Assembly (NCBI RefSeq): GCF_020740795.1
Contig: NC_067282.1
Coordinates: forward strand, 171,150,274 to 171,214,273
Source of the DNA: Apus apus
Taxonomy: Eukaryota; Chordata; Aves; Apodiformes; Apodidae
Reading direction: 5' to 3'
Length of the DNA stretch: 64,000 bases
Shown here: positions 14,629-26,198 of the stretch, in pieces
Layout: each line of letters starts with the position of its first letter
Numbering within the stretch: the first letter of the stretch is position 1
Made by a program: the position numbers and the translations under genes
Notes under the pieces: generated by a model
What the model was told of the DNA's origin: nothing
The model's input: the letters and a program-made list of their open reading frames with translations, nothing else
The model's database searches: none

Positions 14629-16814
14629 AGAGCGAAGCTCCAAGAATATTTTACGTAATCTGGATGAGAAAATGGGATGTGAGTTTCACGATGGTTCTGA
14701 CTTTCTCTTCTAACCAGCTCTTGCTGTTAACTTGTTATTTGCTTAGGGCAGGTCTAGGTGGGGTAAATTAAGCAGTCTGCAGTCATGTCACCAGCCCAGC
14801 TACCTTCCTGAACATTCAAATGCAAAATATAGCCAGCTTAATGAATAAATGCACTAGAAAGTGTGTGATGTTAAATATTTCTTTGGACCCTCATCCTGCT
14901 TGGAAACCAGTCACCCCTGCAGTGTAATAGATTAGGACACATGTGACACAGTCATTCCATTCAGGTTGAGGTGTCTTATATATTTATACATTTAAATAAA
15001 TATAAATATTTACAGATTTATAAAGTAAATAATCAGGCAGTCTGCTAAATGGGGGAGTAAAAGCCACTGTCACCCTATTTACCAGCCTATCTCTACCAGA
15101 AAGGTGAAGCCTAGTTATCCATCTGTCATCTATAGCACATGGACTTTTAAGAAAAGTCAGCTTTTGGATTGCATCAGGACAGACTCTCAGGGGTCAGTGG
15201 TCAGCCCCCACTCACCAGTTTCCCAGACAGTGCTCTTTTTCTTCGCATGTTTTAAGGGTTGAGTGAGGTACTCAAGACACTATCAAATTTAGTGATTAAT
15301 CACCCAACAACTGGGCAACTTCCATGTACAATCATCATCCACAAAACATAACTACAAAACACCCCTCTTCGAGCATGCACGGTTTGATGCAGGCAGCAAA
15401 CATCCATTTGCCCACCCACACCCCATCAAAACCAATCATCCTAGTGATCGCTGTCCTGATGAGCATGTTGAAAAATCTACCTTAAAGATACAAAAGAAAA
15501 CATGCTCTGATCTCTTCACTGCAAACTATCACAAGTCCAGCTCTCAGGATCCTTGTTGCCAGCCCCCCCCCCCCGACTCCGCTCGCTCAGGCAGAGCTTG
15601 GCCACCCCACACAATGGTGTGCAGCAATATCATGATATGCAACATACACAACACACAAACCATAAAGATTTAGAGGATCATTTCACCCTGAACTTTTTAT
15701 CCAGAAAGATTAGGCAGTGCTATTTGAATATCAGAGAACCACCTGGAACACACGAGGCGTGCAAGCCTGTATCACTTGTATTAAATGTGAAATGTGATCA
15801 TCTGTGTTCTCCTGAGCCTGTTGAGGTACTGGGAAGGGATTTGTAACTTTGAATTAGGAAGAAAATTGCCACGATAAAAAAATGCAGTTGGCATTTTACA
15901 TCCTACACAACACTGATGGCAGCAACTGGAAAGGATTGTTGAAAAATGCGTGTGGTAAGAATACCCTGTATTAGAAATAAATGGTGCAAGAAGAACATTG
16001 ATCTTATAATGACAGCTGACAAAACAGCAGGTTGAAGCTGGCCACATTACTGGGAAAACACATATAATTTTCTAGGGACACTATACAAATCTCTTGAATG
16101 TGAAAACACATAACTGTGCAAAAATCAAATGTGCATTTTAAATGTTTTCCTGATTTAATAGGAGCATTTTCCTGTAATTTTAAACCTTGTCTGCTTCTTC
16201 TACATAGCTATAAAATAAGAGCATTTAACTGGAGTTGATCTGGTTGCTAAACAACCGATAATTGATCTCTGGGTTTCAGCAATGTGTTCTTTAAACATTG
16301 AGCTTGCTACCTTTATGTTTGAAAGTCCAGGCCTGTCTAGTATCCAAATGCTTTACATGAAAAAAACCCCACCCAAAACGCAATCAAAAACCTTACCAAA
16401 AATAGTTGGTAGATACATTTACTTATCAAAATGTGTGATTTCTAAATATTGTTCAAAAACCATAATGGCGTAATAACATGACCGATGGCCTCTTTGGGCT
16501 GAAAATTCCAACCATGTGCTACCAAGCTGAAGTTCACATTGTTAAATATATTAATTCCAGTATTTGTTATTTGGTGGTATGATGTGCCTCACTATGTGCC
16601 TCATACAGTCTGTACCAATTGAGCTTTAAGATCCACTTTCCATTTTAAAAAATGGATGCACTTCTTTAACTGCATCTTTTGCATTTGTCCTACTTGCAGT
16701 ATTCAACTACTGTCTCAAGTCACTATTGGCTCAAGCTCTCACTCAGTCTGCTCTAGCAACCTGACCATTGCATTATTGCCTACTCCAGAGGATACTTAAG
16801 AAGTTAAAATACCT

Positions 16815-17475
16815 AACATAAAATGACAGAATAGTTTGGGCCAAAAGGGACCTTTAAAAATCACCTAGGCCTTGCAGTTAGCAGGGATGTCTTCCACTAG
16901 AACAGGTTCCTCAGAGCCCTGTCCAATCTGATCTTGAATGTTTCCAGGGATGGGGCCTCTGCCACCTCTCTGGGCAACCTGTTCCAGTGTCTCACCAACC
17001 ACACTGTAAAAAATTTCTTCCTTATATCTAGGCTAAATCTCCCTCCTGTAGTTTTAAACCATTACCCCTTGTCCTCTTGCGAAAAGTCCTACTAAAAAGT
17101 TTGTACCTATCTTTCTTATAAACCCCCTTTAAGTATTTAAAGACCAAAATAAGGTCTCCCTGGAGGCTTCTCTTCTTCAGGCTGAACAACCCCAACTCCC
17201 CCAGCCTTTTTTCATAGGAGAGGTGCTCCAGCCCTCTGATCATCCTTGTGGCCCTCCTCTGGACTCGCTCCAGGAGCTCCATCTCCTTCCTGGGCTGGGG
17301 CCTCCACAGCTGGACACAGTACTCCAGGTGGGTCTCACAAGAGCAGAGTAGAGGGGCAGAATCACCTCCCTTGACCCACTGGCCATGCTTCTTCTGATGC
17401 AGCCCAGGATACAGTTGGCCCTATGAACTGCGAGTGCACACTGCTGGCTCAAGTCCAGCTTTTCATCCCTACAGA
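16815..17475 (-). mobile_element. CR1 LINE, 3' part of ORF2 and 3' UTR
   Basis: On the minus strand this is a 5'-truncated chicken-repeat-1 retrotransposon of about 660 bases. It keeps the C-terminal part of the reverse-transcriptase ORF in two frames: an ALVRP-type segment near 17330-17370, then [20 protein letters not shown] from 17282 down and a degenerate GDLILVFKYLKG segment. The typical 3' UTR follows (CACTGGAACAGGTTGCCCAGAG), with the GACCTTTAAAAAT end near 16850. It has frameshifts and is not active. It lies in the same orientation as RASSF3. Confidence 0.93.
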
Positions 17476-18184
17476 AAATTTAACTTCTTAAAATGCTGCA
17501 ATAAATATAAAATTTAAAGCTCTTATGTCAGTACTATGCAAAGCCCACGTCAGTAATATGCTCGTGAAGGAAGGCTGCAGACGGTACTGGAGGAAGAGTT
17601 GTTGTGGATACTCTCAAATTATTTTTTGAAAGCTTGGGACTATTTTCTAGTATGTATAATCTAGAAAGGCTTTTGTTTACGCCAAATGCATTTCCCTAAA
17701 AGTAGCCTGAGCAATGTACACAATTAGAACTGAAATCAGCTCCAGGTTTAGTTTAAAATTGTTCCCAGTCACTGGCAAAATGAAACTATGCTCGGCCTGC
17801 CAAAACAGCTGTCACTCAGTTTTCCTCTTTCCTATCAACTACTACCAAGCATAATCAGGTTTAGCAGAGATCTGAAATATACAAGCCATAAAAAAGCATC
17901 TCCATTGTATAGAGGACATGGCACTACCAAGAATTAGTAAGGGAGAGCAAACAATAACTAAACGGTAGCTTTCATTAGTAATTCAGAGCTGTAAGCATCT
18001 CCATCGCGGTACTTTGCTCTGTATTGTAAGTTTCCTCCCAAAAATGGTATTTTGGAAAAAGGGATGTCAAACTAACTCACCTCTGAGTGTGAAGAACTGA
18101 AAGTACTTTCAGTTCCAGTTACATTTAGATGACAACCTCAGTGTCCATTCTGGTCCAGAAGTTTCTGTATTTGGACTGGGAGAT

Positions 18185-18343
18185 CCTCTCAGTCCTCTCT
18201 GGAAGTGTTCAAGGCCAGGCTGGATGGGGCTTGGAGAAACCTGGTCTAGCAGGAGGTGCCCTTGCCCATGCAGGGGGGTTGGAACTAGGTGATCTTTAAG
18301 GTCCCTTTGAACCCAAACTATTTTATGATTCTATGATTTTCCA
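18185..18343 (+). mobile_element. CR1 LINE, 3' end fragment
   Basis: About 160 bases of CR1 3' UTR: TGGAAGTGTTCAAGGCCAGG, then GGTTGGAACTAGGTGATC, the AAGGTCCCTTTGAACCCAAA block and terminal TTATGATTCTATGATT octamers. It is strongly 5'-truncated and antisense to RASSF3. Confidence 0.93.
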
Positions 18344-20497
18344 GAGCAGATTAATGTATTTTCAAGCAATCTGTGAGGTGTTATTAACCAAGCCACTTGG
18401 GACAGCCTATGTCCCTTTCTGTACTTTACCAAGTGCCTCAAGTCTTGTACAAACCTCACCTCTGGACACCTTCTGTCTTTGGGAAAGTTTGTGAGCAGTA
18501 AGACTTCTTTGGGAAGGCATACCATCTTGAAGGAGAAAAGAAATAACTTCAAACAGAAAAGAGAGATCACCTTAAGGCTGAGACTAAGTCCAGCAAATTC
18601 TAGAATGAAAGGAAAAGTAATTTTGAAAAGGCAGCTGAGTTGGGAGTTGTATTTCATTAAACAGTAACCTGTAAACAATAGCTCTTGGAACAATGTTTCC
18701 ATTCACAGATCTTATAATTATTTTTAAAAATTCTAGCTCCTTTTTACCTACAAGTAGTCCAGAATGACAAAGCAGTACAAGCAGGTAGGCCACAGGGGAG
18801 CGAAGGCAAACCTGGCAGCCTCCATCGGTCACTGTGCACAAAGAAAATTACTTCACCGAGTAGGAAACATTCCAGGTTTTGTTTATGGAAATGATTGCTG
18901 CTTCAAAAATCAATGGATGATGAATGCTGAAAACACCGCTTGAATCCTCACGTACTTGTAGCAGTTGTCAGACACACACTGACCCAGACACTAGTGAGGA
19001 AAATGGAGATTTGCAACAACTGTCATCCACAGCAACTAGCCAAACTGAGACTTCTTCCAAGAGGAAGGACTCAGTAGGAAACAATAACAGTACTTCTTTG
19101 ATGCAATCTTGTTGCACACAAACAAATGCACATGAAATTTGGCTCCCCTGAGTTCTGTAAGGCTCAAACAGCAACAGTTTCCTTGCTCAGGTTTCATTGC
19201 CGCTGTACACAAGACAGCACTAGCTCTTTCTTAGATCTCTCGTGGCCAAAGTTGCATATGCCTTTTTGAGTATAAGTTACTTTTATTTGCCTTCTCTTTC
19301 TGCTTCTTTGGTATTTTCTTGCTGATAGTCACCCACACTTCCAAAACCCGTGTTGCCACATCCTTCCTCCTCCTCAGCCCTGCTACTCCTTCCAGCATAT
19401 GAGTATTCCCCTTCTCTCTTCCCAACAGCAAGTCCTGAGCAGCTCAGGAGAGACACTGTCCTCAGTTGCCATTTGGGTGCCTGGAGCAAGCATCTCCCTT
19501 ACTAATTAAATATTGCACATGCAGAGGAAATTCACTGCTGACCTGGAGCACATGCAGTAATCTCAGCAAGGGCATGGAGAAATTCGGGTGCCCTCTCAGA
19601 AGTTTCTACTGGTTAAATTTGTATGTTCAAGAGGTTAACATCTGATTCAGTTTGGGTGGACTGTTGTAGAGGATAAAAGGTAAATGTATTTGAAATTGCA
19701 AAGAGGCATAAGCTAATTAGCACAATACAATCTTTATCACAGAACTAAAGGTCTGTGGGGCTCATTATCACTGTATGAACCTCCTTCTCAGAGGACCCCC
19801 TGCTCTCTCTGCAGAAATGGGCTGCTTTGATGTGTTCCCTGAACAAAGAGAAAGGCCCTGATATTGAGGGTGAAAAGCAAGGAGTGACAGTCTGTGGTGG
19901 TTTAAGGAAGGAGATGAGGAGGCACACTGTGACCCATTACAGACGCTGGGGAATCCAGGCGAGGAAATTTGAAATTACCCTAAGAGGGATTTGATGAGAA
20001 GAAGGGGATTAACACCAAACCCACTAGGATTTCTAATGGTCACAAATAGCCAAGCCCTTACTTTTATTTGCCCCCCTGTGGCACCACACCCAGCAACACA
20101 GAACACCTGGGCTATCAAGCACACTTTGTGAGCTACCCCATGGTATGGCTCAGTCTATCTGAAGTGGAACTCTGTCCTCATGATATTCCCTGCTGTACTT
20201 GCCTGCTCTGACTCCACAATGACCCAAACCAACCAGAAAAAATACCTTTTTGTGGGATTACTTTTCAGCCAGTTTAGCTGAAAATTAATTGGAGCAGGCG
20301 CGACCCAGCGGGAAGCAGCCGGTTGCAGCTTGACCCAGCTGTACTGTAAAATCACAGCACTGGGTGGGAAATTTAGCTTTGCTGGCCATGCCTAAGTGAG
20401 ACATTCTTCCTGAGAAGCTGGGTGAGGCAGGCAGACCACACTTCATTACGGAGCTGACAAGAGAAAGCAGTAATTACATGAACACCACATCTATTAC

Positions 20498-20622
20498 CTG
20501 CCCGTTGCTGTAAGATGGATCTAAGGTGTCCTGTGGAGCAAGGCAGTCCATTAATTTTCCATTCCTCCAGCAGCCCAGGTGCACCAGGTCTCGGCAGTGA
20601 GCATGGCAGGTGTACTTGCAAT
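20498..20622 (-). CDS. RASSF3: RASSF3 second coding exon, C-terminal half of the C1 domain
   Basis: This 125-base exon lies between the acceptor GTTTCAG and the donor GTAATA. It begins AT, completing the Asp codon from exon 1, and encodes 41 residues: CKYTCHAHCRDLVHLGC, then a linker ending SYSNGQ. It supplies the remaining C1 ligands Cys80, His85, Cys88 and Cys96, with C-x2-C, C-x4-H, H-x2-C and C-x7-C spacing as in RASSF1A and RASSF5. The exon ends in phase 0, which fits the expected junction to the following RASSF linker and Ras-association exons. Those exons were not found in the window and should lie to the left. It is flanked on its acceptor side by a purine-rich run (pyrimidine in the transcript) and on the far side of that by a MIR-like SINE. 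Confidence 0.88.
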
Positions 20623-20639
20623 CTGAAACACCCACACAG

Positions 20640-20705
20640 ACACACCAAGGAAAAATTAAAAAAAAAAAAAGAAAAAGAAAAGAAAAAAAGAAGGAAGAAG
20701 AAGAA
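20640..20705 (-). promoter_or_regulatory. Long polypyrimidine tract at the acceptor of RASSF3 exon 2
   Basis: The plus strand is nearly pure A and G here (A runs, then AAAAAGAAAAG and GAAGGAAGAAGAAG), so the transcript has about 60 bases of U/C shortly upstream of the exon 2 acceptor. It partly overlaps what would be the branch-point region. Such tracts bind PTB and U2AF, so the tract may affect exon inclusion; that role is inferred. Confidence 0.55.
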
Positions 20706-20751
20706 TTGTTTAGAAATTAAGTTGCTGCAGGCAGGACCTAGGAGCAAGACA

Positions 20752-20850
20752 TATCTCATTTGCTTCGTGACCTCAGAGAAACTACCACCTCTCGACTGAA
20801 TCTCCCCATCCATCCGTAAAGATAATAATAGTTACACATTATTGGAGATG
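20752..20850 (+). repeat. MIR-like SINE fragment beside RASSF3 exon 2
   Basis: GCTTCGTGACCTCAGAGAAAC, CACCTCTCGACTGAATCTCC and CCATCCGTAAAGATAATAATAG follow the MIR order (TGTGACCTTGGGCAAG, ACCTCTC...CAGTTTCC, CATCTGTAAAATGGGGATAATA). It is about 130 bases upstream of exon 2 in transcript sense. Confidence 0.6.
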
Positions 20851-22450
20851 TAAATTCACAGGAGCGAAAGTGACAGGGCAGCACACCTCCCAGAGTCACA
20901 CTGACACAGCTGCACTGATGCAGCTCACTAGTTAGATCGGAGCTACCTCAGTGAGGTGTTTTTGCACAAAGTCTGTGCCATGTACTATGTATTAGCTACT
21001 GTAATATAAGCACAAAAGGGGTGGTTCTCAGAAAAGACCCAACATTTATGATTTTCAGATGAGAATTTCTATGCAAGTACAATCACTATTACAGGTTTTA
21101 ACCTTTGGTTTTCTTAAGAACATTCACACGAATAATGAAAACAGAATGAGAAGCTTACGTGAAGCTGTAATTAACCTGTTAAATCACAAAGTTCCCTTCA
21201 GGAACAATTCAGAAATTTCACTTTCTGGCTAGTAAAATCAACTAAGATGTCTATTAGAAACACAAATTCTTGATAACAGAGGCAGGTGGCCCTATCTCTA
21301 GTAAGAAATCAGATGATCCATATGCCCTCTAATCTCTAAGAGAGAATCACTTTAACAGTGCTTGCAAAAACAACATATAATTGCTCTGAAACCTTGTTGC
21401 AATTGCTGTTTTTCTGTGTAAACTGGGCAGAGTTCATGATACCACCTTTGTCTAGCACTGAATGTCACTTTCTATTTTTAGGTTGTAAATTGTTTATAAT
21501 TTTGCCACAGAGCAACCACTTGTACTGCAAGTTTCCATGCTGGGGAACATCATGCTGTTTGTTTCAGAACATTTTGGCTAAAACAATTCAGCCATTTCCA
21601 AGAATGACTTTTGGAGGAAATGCTTTAATTCTCCCTAACTAAACCACACTTTAAAATACTGTTTTGGTGCAAAGCTTCACACTTCCCAGGTTTATAGCAA
21701 AAGCTGAATTCTGAACGGGCTTTTTTTTTGTTACCTTATCAGCCTCTCAAAAATCTCAGTTTCTCTCATGCTTGATTAGATTACCATTATAGTTCCTGAA
21801 TAATACATTTTTTAAGGTTCCCATTTCCAATCCATACTCATCAGCAGTGCTACAGGGCAAGGCAGCAGCATGTTCCCCAAGATGCTGCTCCTTTTGGCAA
21901 GGGACTGGATCTTTAATGTAAGATCCCTGCATCAGCAGATCATGCAAAAGTAAAAATTGTATATAATGTGTTTAAGGCATAAACATGCAATTACATTCCA
22001 TGCCTGATACAGAATTTATGCTCTACTTGCATTAAGGCAAGATTAAATACATTTTATTTGGCATAAAGTCTGCCAATACAGTCAACCATTCAAAACTTCT
22101 CCAATGCCAGTGACCCAGCAGAGCGATTCCACCCTGGACCAGCACTCTGGATCAGGTAACTAGGATGTTGCTGATCTTAAACCAGGCTGACTATAACACA
22201 GTAATATATCTCAAGTCACACTCCTCCTGGGACATCAGCAAATAGCTTCCAGCTAATTATGGGGCAAGAAAGGCCCCCTGTTGCAGTATAAGTCAAAACA
22301 CTGAAAAAAAATGCTCTAGTTCTCTAAAACCATCACTGTATTTAATGCAGAATTTGGAAAACAAAAGCCAAGTAGGCAGAAGACTACAGGGGGAAGAAAG
22401 GATGTTTAAGGCAGCTGCATGGTGTCCAGGAGAAATAACAGCTGTTCCTT

Positions 22451-22490
22451 GCACCCTTTTGTGATGCCAATGTGGCATCACAAATCGGGC
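22451..22490. repeat. Perfect 12-bp inverted repeat with 3-base loop
   Basis: TTTGTGATGCCA (22458-22469), loop ATG, then TGGCATCACAAA (22473-22484). Outside it CTTGCACCC and GGGCAAG extend the stem imperfectly. The three-base loop is too tight for a typical microRNA precursor. It lies in RASSF3 intron 1 with no flanking transposon recognised. Confidence 0.8.
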
Positions 22491-25400
22491 AAGCCATACC
22501 AGATTTACCCCAGTTTCTCCTGGGTGCCACATTTGAGCTACTTCATCCAATTTGCAGGAAACATGGAGCACTCACAATCACAACTGGAGTCAGCGAGAAC
22601 TGTGCTTTTAACCCAAAAGAGGTTTTTCCAGGGCTCTGTTTTATGCTTATGCAGCTGGGATTATTTTTCAGATGGACTCACACACCTCACCGAGAAGTTT
22701 TAGAGAACAGACACTTGTGTTTGTGAAGCCCTGGAGAAGAGAGTAATTTTGTATTTGGGAAGGGGCCCCTCAAGATGCAGCTTAAAAAGCCTCACACACA
22801 CCTGAGAGTATTAAATAGAAGTCAGAGCCATTGTTCTTCAGGTGAGAAGCTCCATGGGAAAACTGAGATGGAAGCACTTTATTAAAAATGACATTGTCAT
22901 TTTTTGCATATGCAAAAAAAGGTCAAATGAAAGTAACACCTGAATTCCTTACTTTTCTTAACTTCTGAGTTCTTTACTTTGCAAGTTGAGTTATCTTCTC
23001 TTTAAGAAAAAATGCTTATGAGATCACACTGTATGTCTACCTTTCTATTCTCCCCCAGTAATTCCAGGAGAGCTGACCAATTTCAACCACAAACAGCCTA
23101 AAAGCTAATTAAACTTGTATGAGTTTTATGAAAATGACCTCCTAGCTAAAGGAGGGAGACCCAAACTAATGCCCATGCTCAGGGCAAGGCAGGCAAAACT
23201 CACCTGTTACTGGCAACATCTGGGCAACCACCTACTGCACATCACCTCTGTGGTGGGGAGGTTATGGGGAGTGAGGCACAAATCTGCAGGAAACCAGGCT
23301 TCACTAATTCCCCAACTTTCTATCATTATGTAAACATATATACTGAGCATGCACCAATTCTAAAGATGCATTTTCACAAATAATATTAGGAAAAAATCTG
23401 TTCCCTAAACAGTGTTCTGAAACAGGATTACTAATTAAGTTAGGAAACAGTATCTCTTACTGCTATTTTGTTTGTCATTTATATTCATTTTAATTTGTGA
23501 GTCCATAATGTCATTTGTAAGACAAGCCCATAATTTCTGCCTGGCTATTATAGGCATAATTGTAAAAACTGCAAGAGCTTAACCTCTGAAATTTTTTCAA
23601 TCATAAACAAGATTTTAACATACTAATTGTCAGTTTAATGAGCAAGACAAGAAAAACATTTTTTTCTAGAACAGTGATACTTAAACATCTTTTCCTAACT
23701 GTTCTAGCTTTAAACACATTATTTTATTCCGTTCATAGTACACAACCTCTCATAAAGATCCAGGTAGCATAAAATTAAAAGTATCTTTTTCTGGTAATTT
23801 TTACTGGAGCACTCCCAAAATTGCCATGAGTTCAAAAAGCAGCTATTATTCTGGAAGGATTGTTTTGGCCATCGAATTGTGGCTTGCCTTATTATTTCTG
23901 GTTTGCAAGCCGTCAGAACCAGGTGCTCTTTCCTGATGAGGTCTGAAATGAATGCTGTCCTTTGAATTAAAAGATCTGGGGGCTTTAAGTAGACACAGTT
24001 GGAAAAAGCTGATAAAAGTTGATTCATTGACATCTAGAAAAGCTAACAGGCTTATTTTAGTAATGCTCAGACTGTTCTGTACACTGCAGTTACTTATGAA
24101 AGTGATGCATTAATGCACACTGAGTATGGATAATTGTCCTGCATCATTAGGAAAGGCAAAGTGAGTACATATTTATTAAACATACAAATATTATGCTTTA
24201 AAAGTTGCACTGTTGTCAACTACTGAAACAACATGTAACCCCTTATTATTGATTATTCTATTGCAACAGTGACTTGAGTAGAGTCATAGAAAAAAAATAA
24301 CTTAGCAAATTTTAAAATTACATTGAATCAAAACTACTTCTATCCTGCCTTCACTGTAAGACTTCAACACATTCATTTTACATGAATAGTCCCTACCTGA
24401 TGTTTGGGTTTTCTTCACCTGAAACTTGATTTTGCCTGATAACCTGTAAATAGCTGTTCCCATAACTGATTTGCTCCAGGGCAGTGCAGCAGAAATCATG
24501 CCAGTGAAGGAAGAGGCAGGCAACCCAACAGATGCTCCAATGGCAGACCCCAGTAAATCAGCATTACTGAGTCAGGCAGCAGCAGGCAGAGGCACAACAG
24601 CAAAGTCTCCCTGTCCTGCTGTGGTCCTCCCTGCCTAGGACATGTGTGTGTTCATTTTTGCGATGGCCCAGACAAATTTAACTTCCAAATGCATATGCAA
24701 AGTGTATGTTGTGCCTGAGCAACTGAAGCACATGGAAAGTTCAAAGCCAGTTTTATATTATGTTTGCATTACTTATCAACTGCAGTAAGACTGAAGAAGT
24801 CTTCATTAGAAAGCATGAGGAGGATAAAAGAATTTAGCAAGCAAAATAATCTTCACTTGAGAGCCTGTAGCTTGGTTCCCAGCAATCAGAAGAGAGATTG
24901 CTGCTCTGCTTGCTCTACGGAAAGTATGCCTGTAAAGCTTCTTGGAGAAATATCCAAACTATGTAAGGTGCTTAATGCTTTAATTCTTAATCCATTTTCA
25001 GCTAGCAGGTCACTAAAGGAAGGAGAATGAAGTTCAGCAGTATTTCTCTTGTATCTTTACAATACATTGATAACAACATCTCACATTTTTGTTTTTACTT
25101 AGTATATGTTGTGTTGTTCTAATTTTTGTCAATGCTGAAATGTCTACATTCTAGTTTGATGCTGAAAGTGCTACCCAGATCTTTTCTAGCAGTTTCACTA
25201 GAAGCTGTAATGGAATGAGAAACCTATTTGGATAAACACCCTTTAGAAAGCGTTAAGCACAGCTTCTTGGGGTGGAGATCTGCTGTAGCATCCGTTTTTG
25301 TCTCTCTGCAATTACTTTTATCTCTATTTGTTAATTTATTAGTCTCACTTAACATCAGTCCGAGATTAAAACAAAGTTCATTGTAACCATATTTCAAACT

Positions 25401-25894
25401 TAGTGGTTCATGGGTGATTTTTAAGGGATCACAATCATTTCAGATGAGACAGACTTTCCAAGCTCCTTATGGCCATTCTCTTCCCCAAGGGATCTCTGCA
25501 AATTTTGTGCTCTTTCCTCACTGTGGAAGCAGGCAAGGCTTAGACCAGACTGTAGTCCAGCAAATCTCACATATTCTAAACCCCTGTAAAGCTGTGCCAG
25601 TTCATAAGTACCACTCTGTCACTTAAGGTCTTCTAATCAGCTGTTTCTCTGTAGCCTCTGCTTTCCACTGGGGCACCGGCCATTGCCACGGCCAATGACC
25701 AAGAGACCCTATGTGGGGTGTGCACTTCCCATAGAGAGGATCCTCTACCATTTTCCCAAGCCCAGAAAGACCACAGAACTGGCTTCACTTGCTTCCTAAG
25801 GAAATGTTCCAAGAAGCCTGCTACAAATATATCTAAAAAGACAGTGAAATCATCTCGTTTCTGGAGTGGAACTGGGGAGGCTGAATTAGACCAG

Positions 25895-26198
25895 AAGATA
25901 AACAGGAGCTTTTTGCAATGGCATGTATTGTTAGCACGAGGGGTAACAGTTTCAAACTGAAAGAGGATAGATTTAGATTTGATATTAGCAAGAAATTCTA
26001 TACTGTGAGGGTGGTGAAACACTGGAACAGGTTGCCCGGAGAAGTTGTGGATGCCCCCTCTGTGGAAGTGTTCAAGGCCAGTTTGGATGGGGCTTTGAGC
26101 AACTTGGTCTAGTGGGAGGTGTCCCTGCTCATGCAGGGTGGTTGAAACTAAATGATCTTTAAGGTCTCTTCCAACCCAAACCATTCTGTAATTCTAAG
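25895..26198 (+). mobile_element. CR1 LINE, 3' end fragment
   Basis: About 300 bases, beginning near the GGGGTAACAGTTTCAAACTG segment and running through GTGAAACACTGGAACAGG, GTGTTCAAGGCCAGTTTGGA and TGATCTTTAAGGTCTCTTCC to the terminal ATTCTGTAATTCTA. It is 5'-truncated, moderately diverged and antisense to the gene. Confidence 0.93.

Larger units (their letters stand above)
1..20497 (-). other. RASSF3: RASSF3 intron 2, part
   Basis: Sequence downstream of exon 2 to the left edge. It contains an ancient CR1 near 1.4-1.7 kb, a MIR-like SINE near 11.8 kb, two young CR1 pieces near 16.8-17.5 and 18.2-18.3 kb, and simple A-, C- and T-rich runs (5475-5570, 8400-8437, 14600-14627, 15564-15576). 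No Ras-association or SARAH exon and no short-isoform first exon was found. Stretches 1.8-5.4, 5.6-11.7, 11.9-16.8 and 18.4-20.4 kb otherwise show nothing recognisable. Confidence 0.55.

Noticed and set aside
1..20497. Search for the Ras-association exons or the short-isoform first exon of RASSF3
   Set aside because: No segment encoding the expected YTGFIK-type or FFTARTSFF-type motifs was found on the minus strand by eye; they probably lie beyond the left edge.
25633..26184. A 183-codon minus-strand frame
   Set aside because: Its second half is the antisense of a CR1 3' UTR, and no protein family is recognised in the rest.
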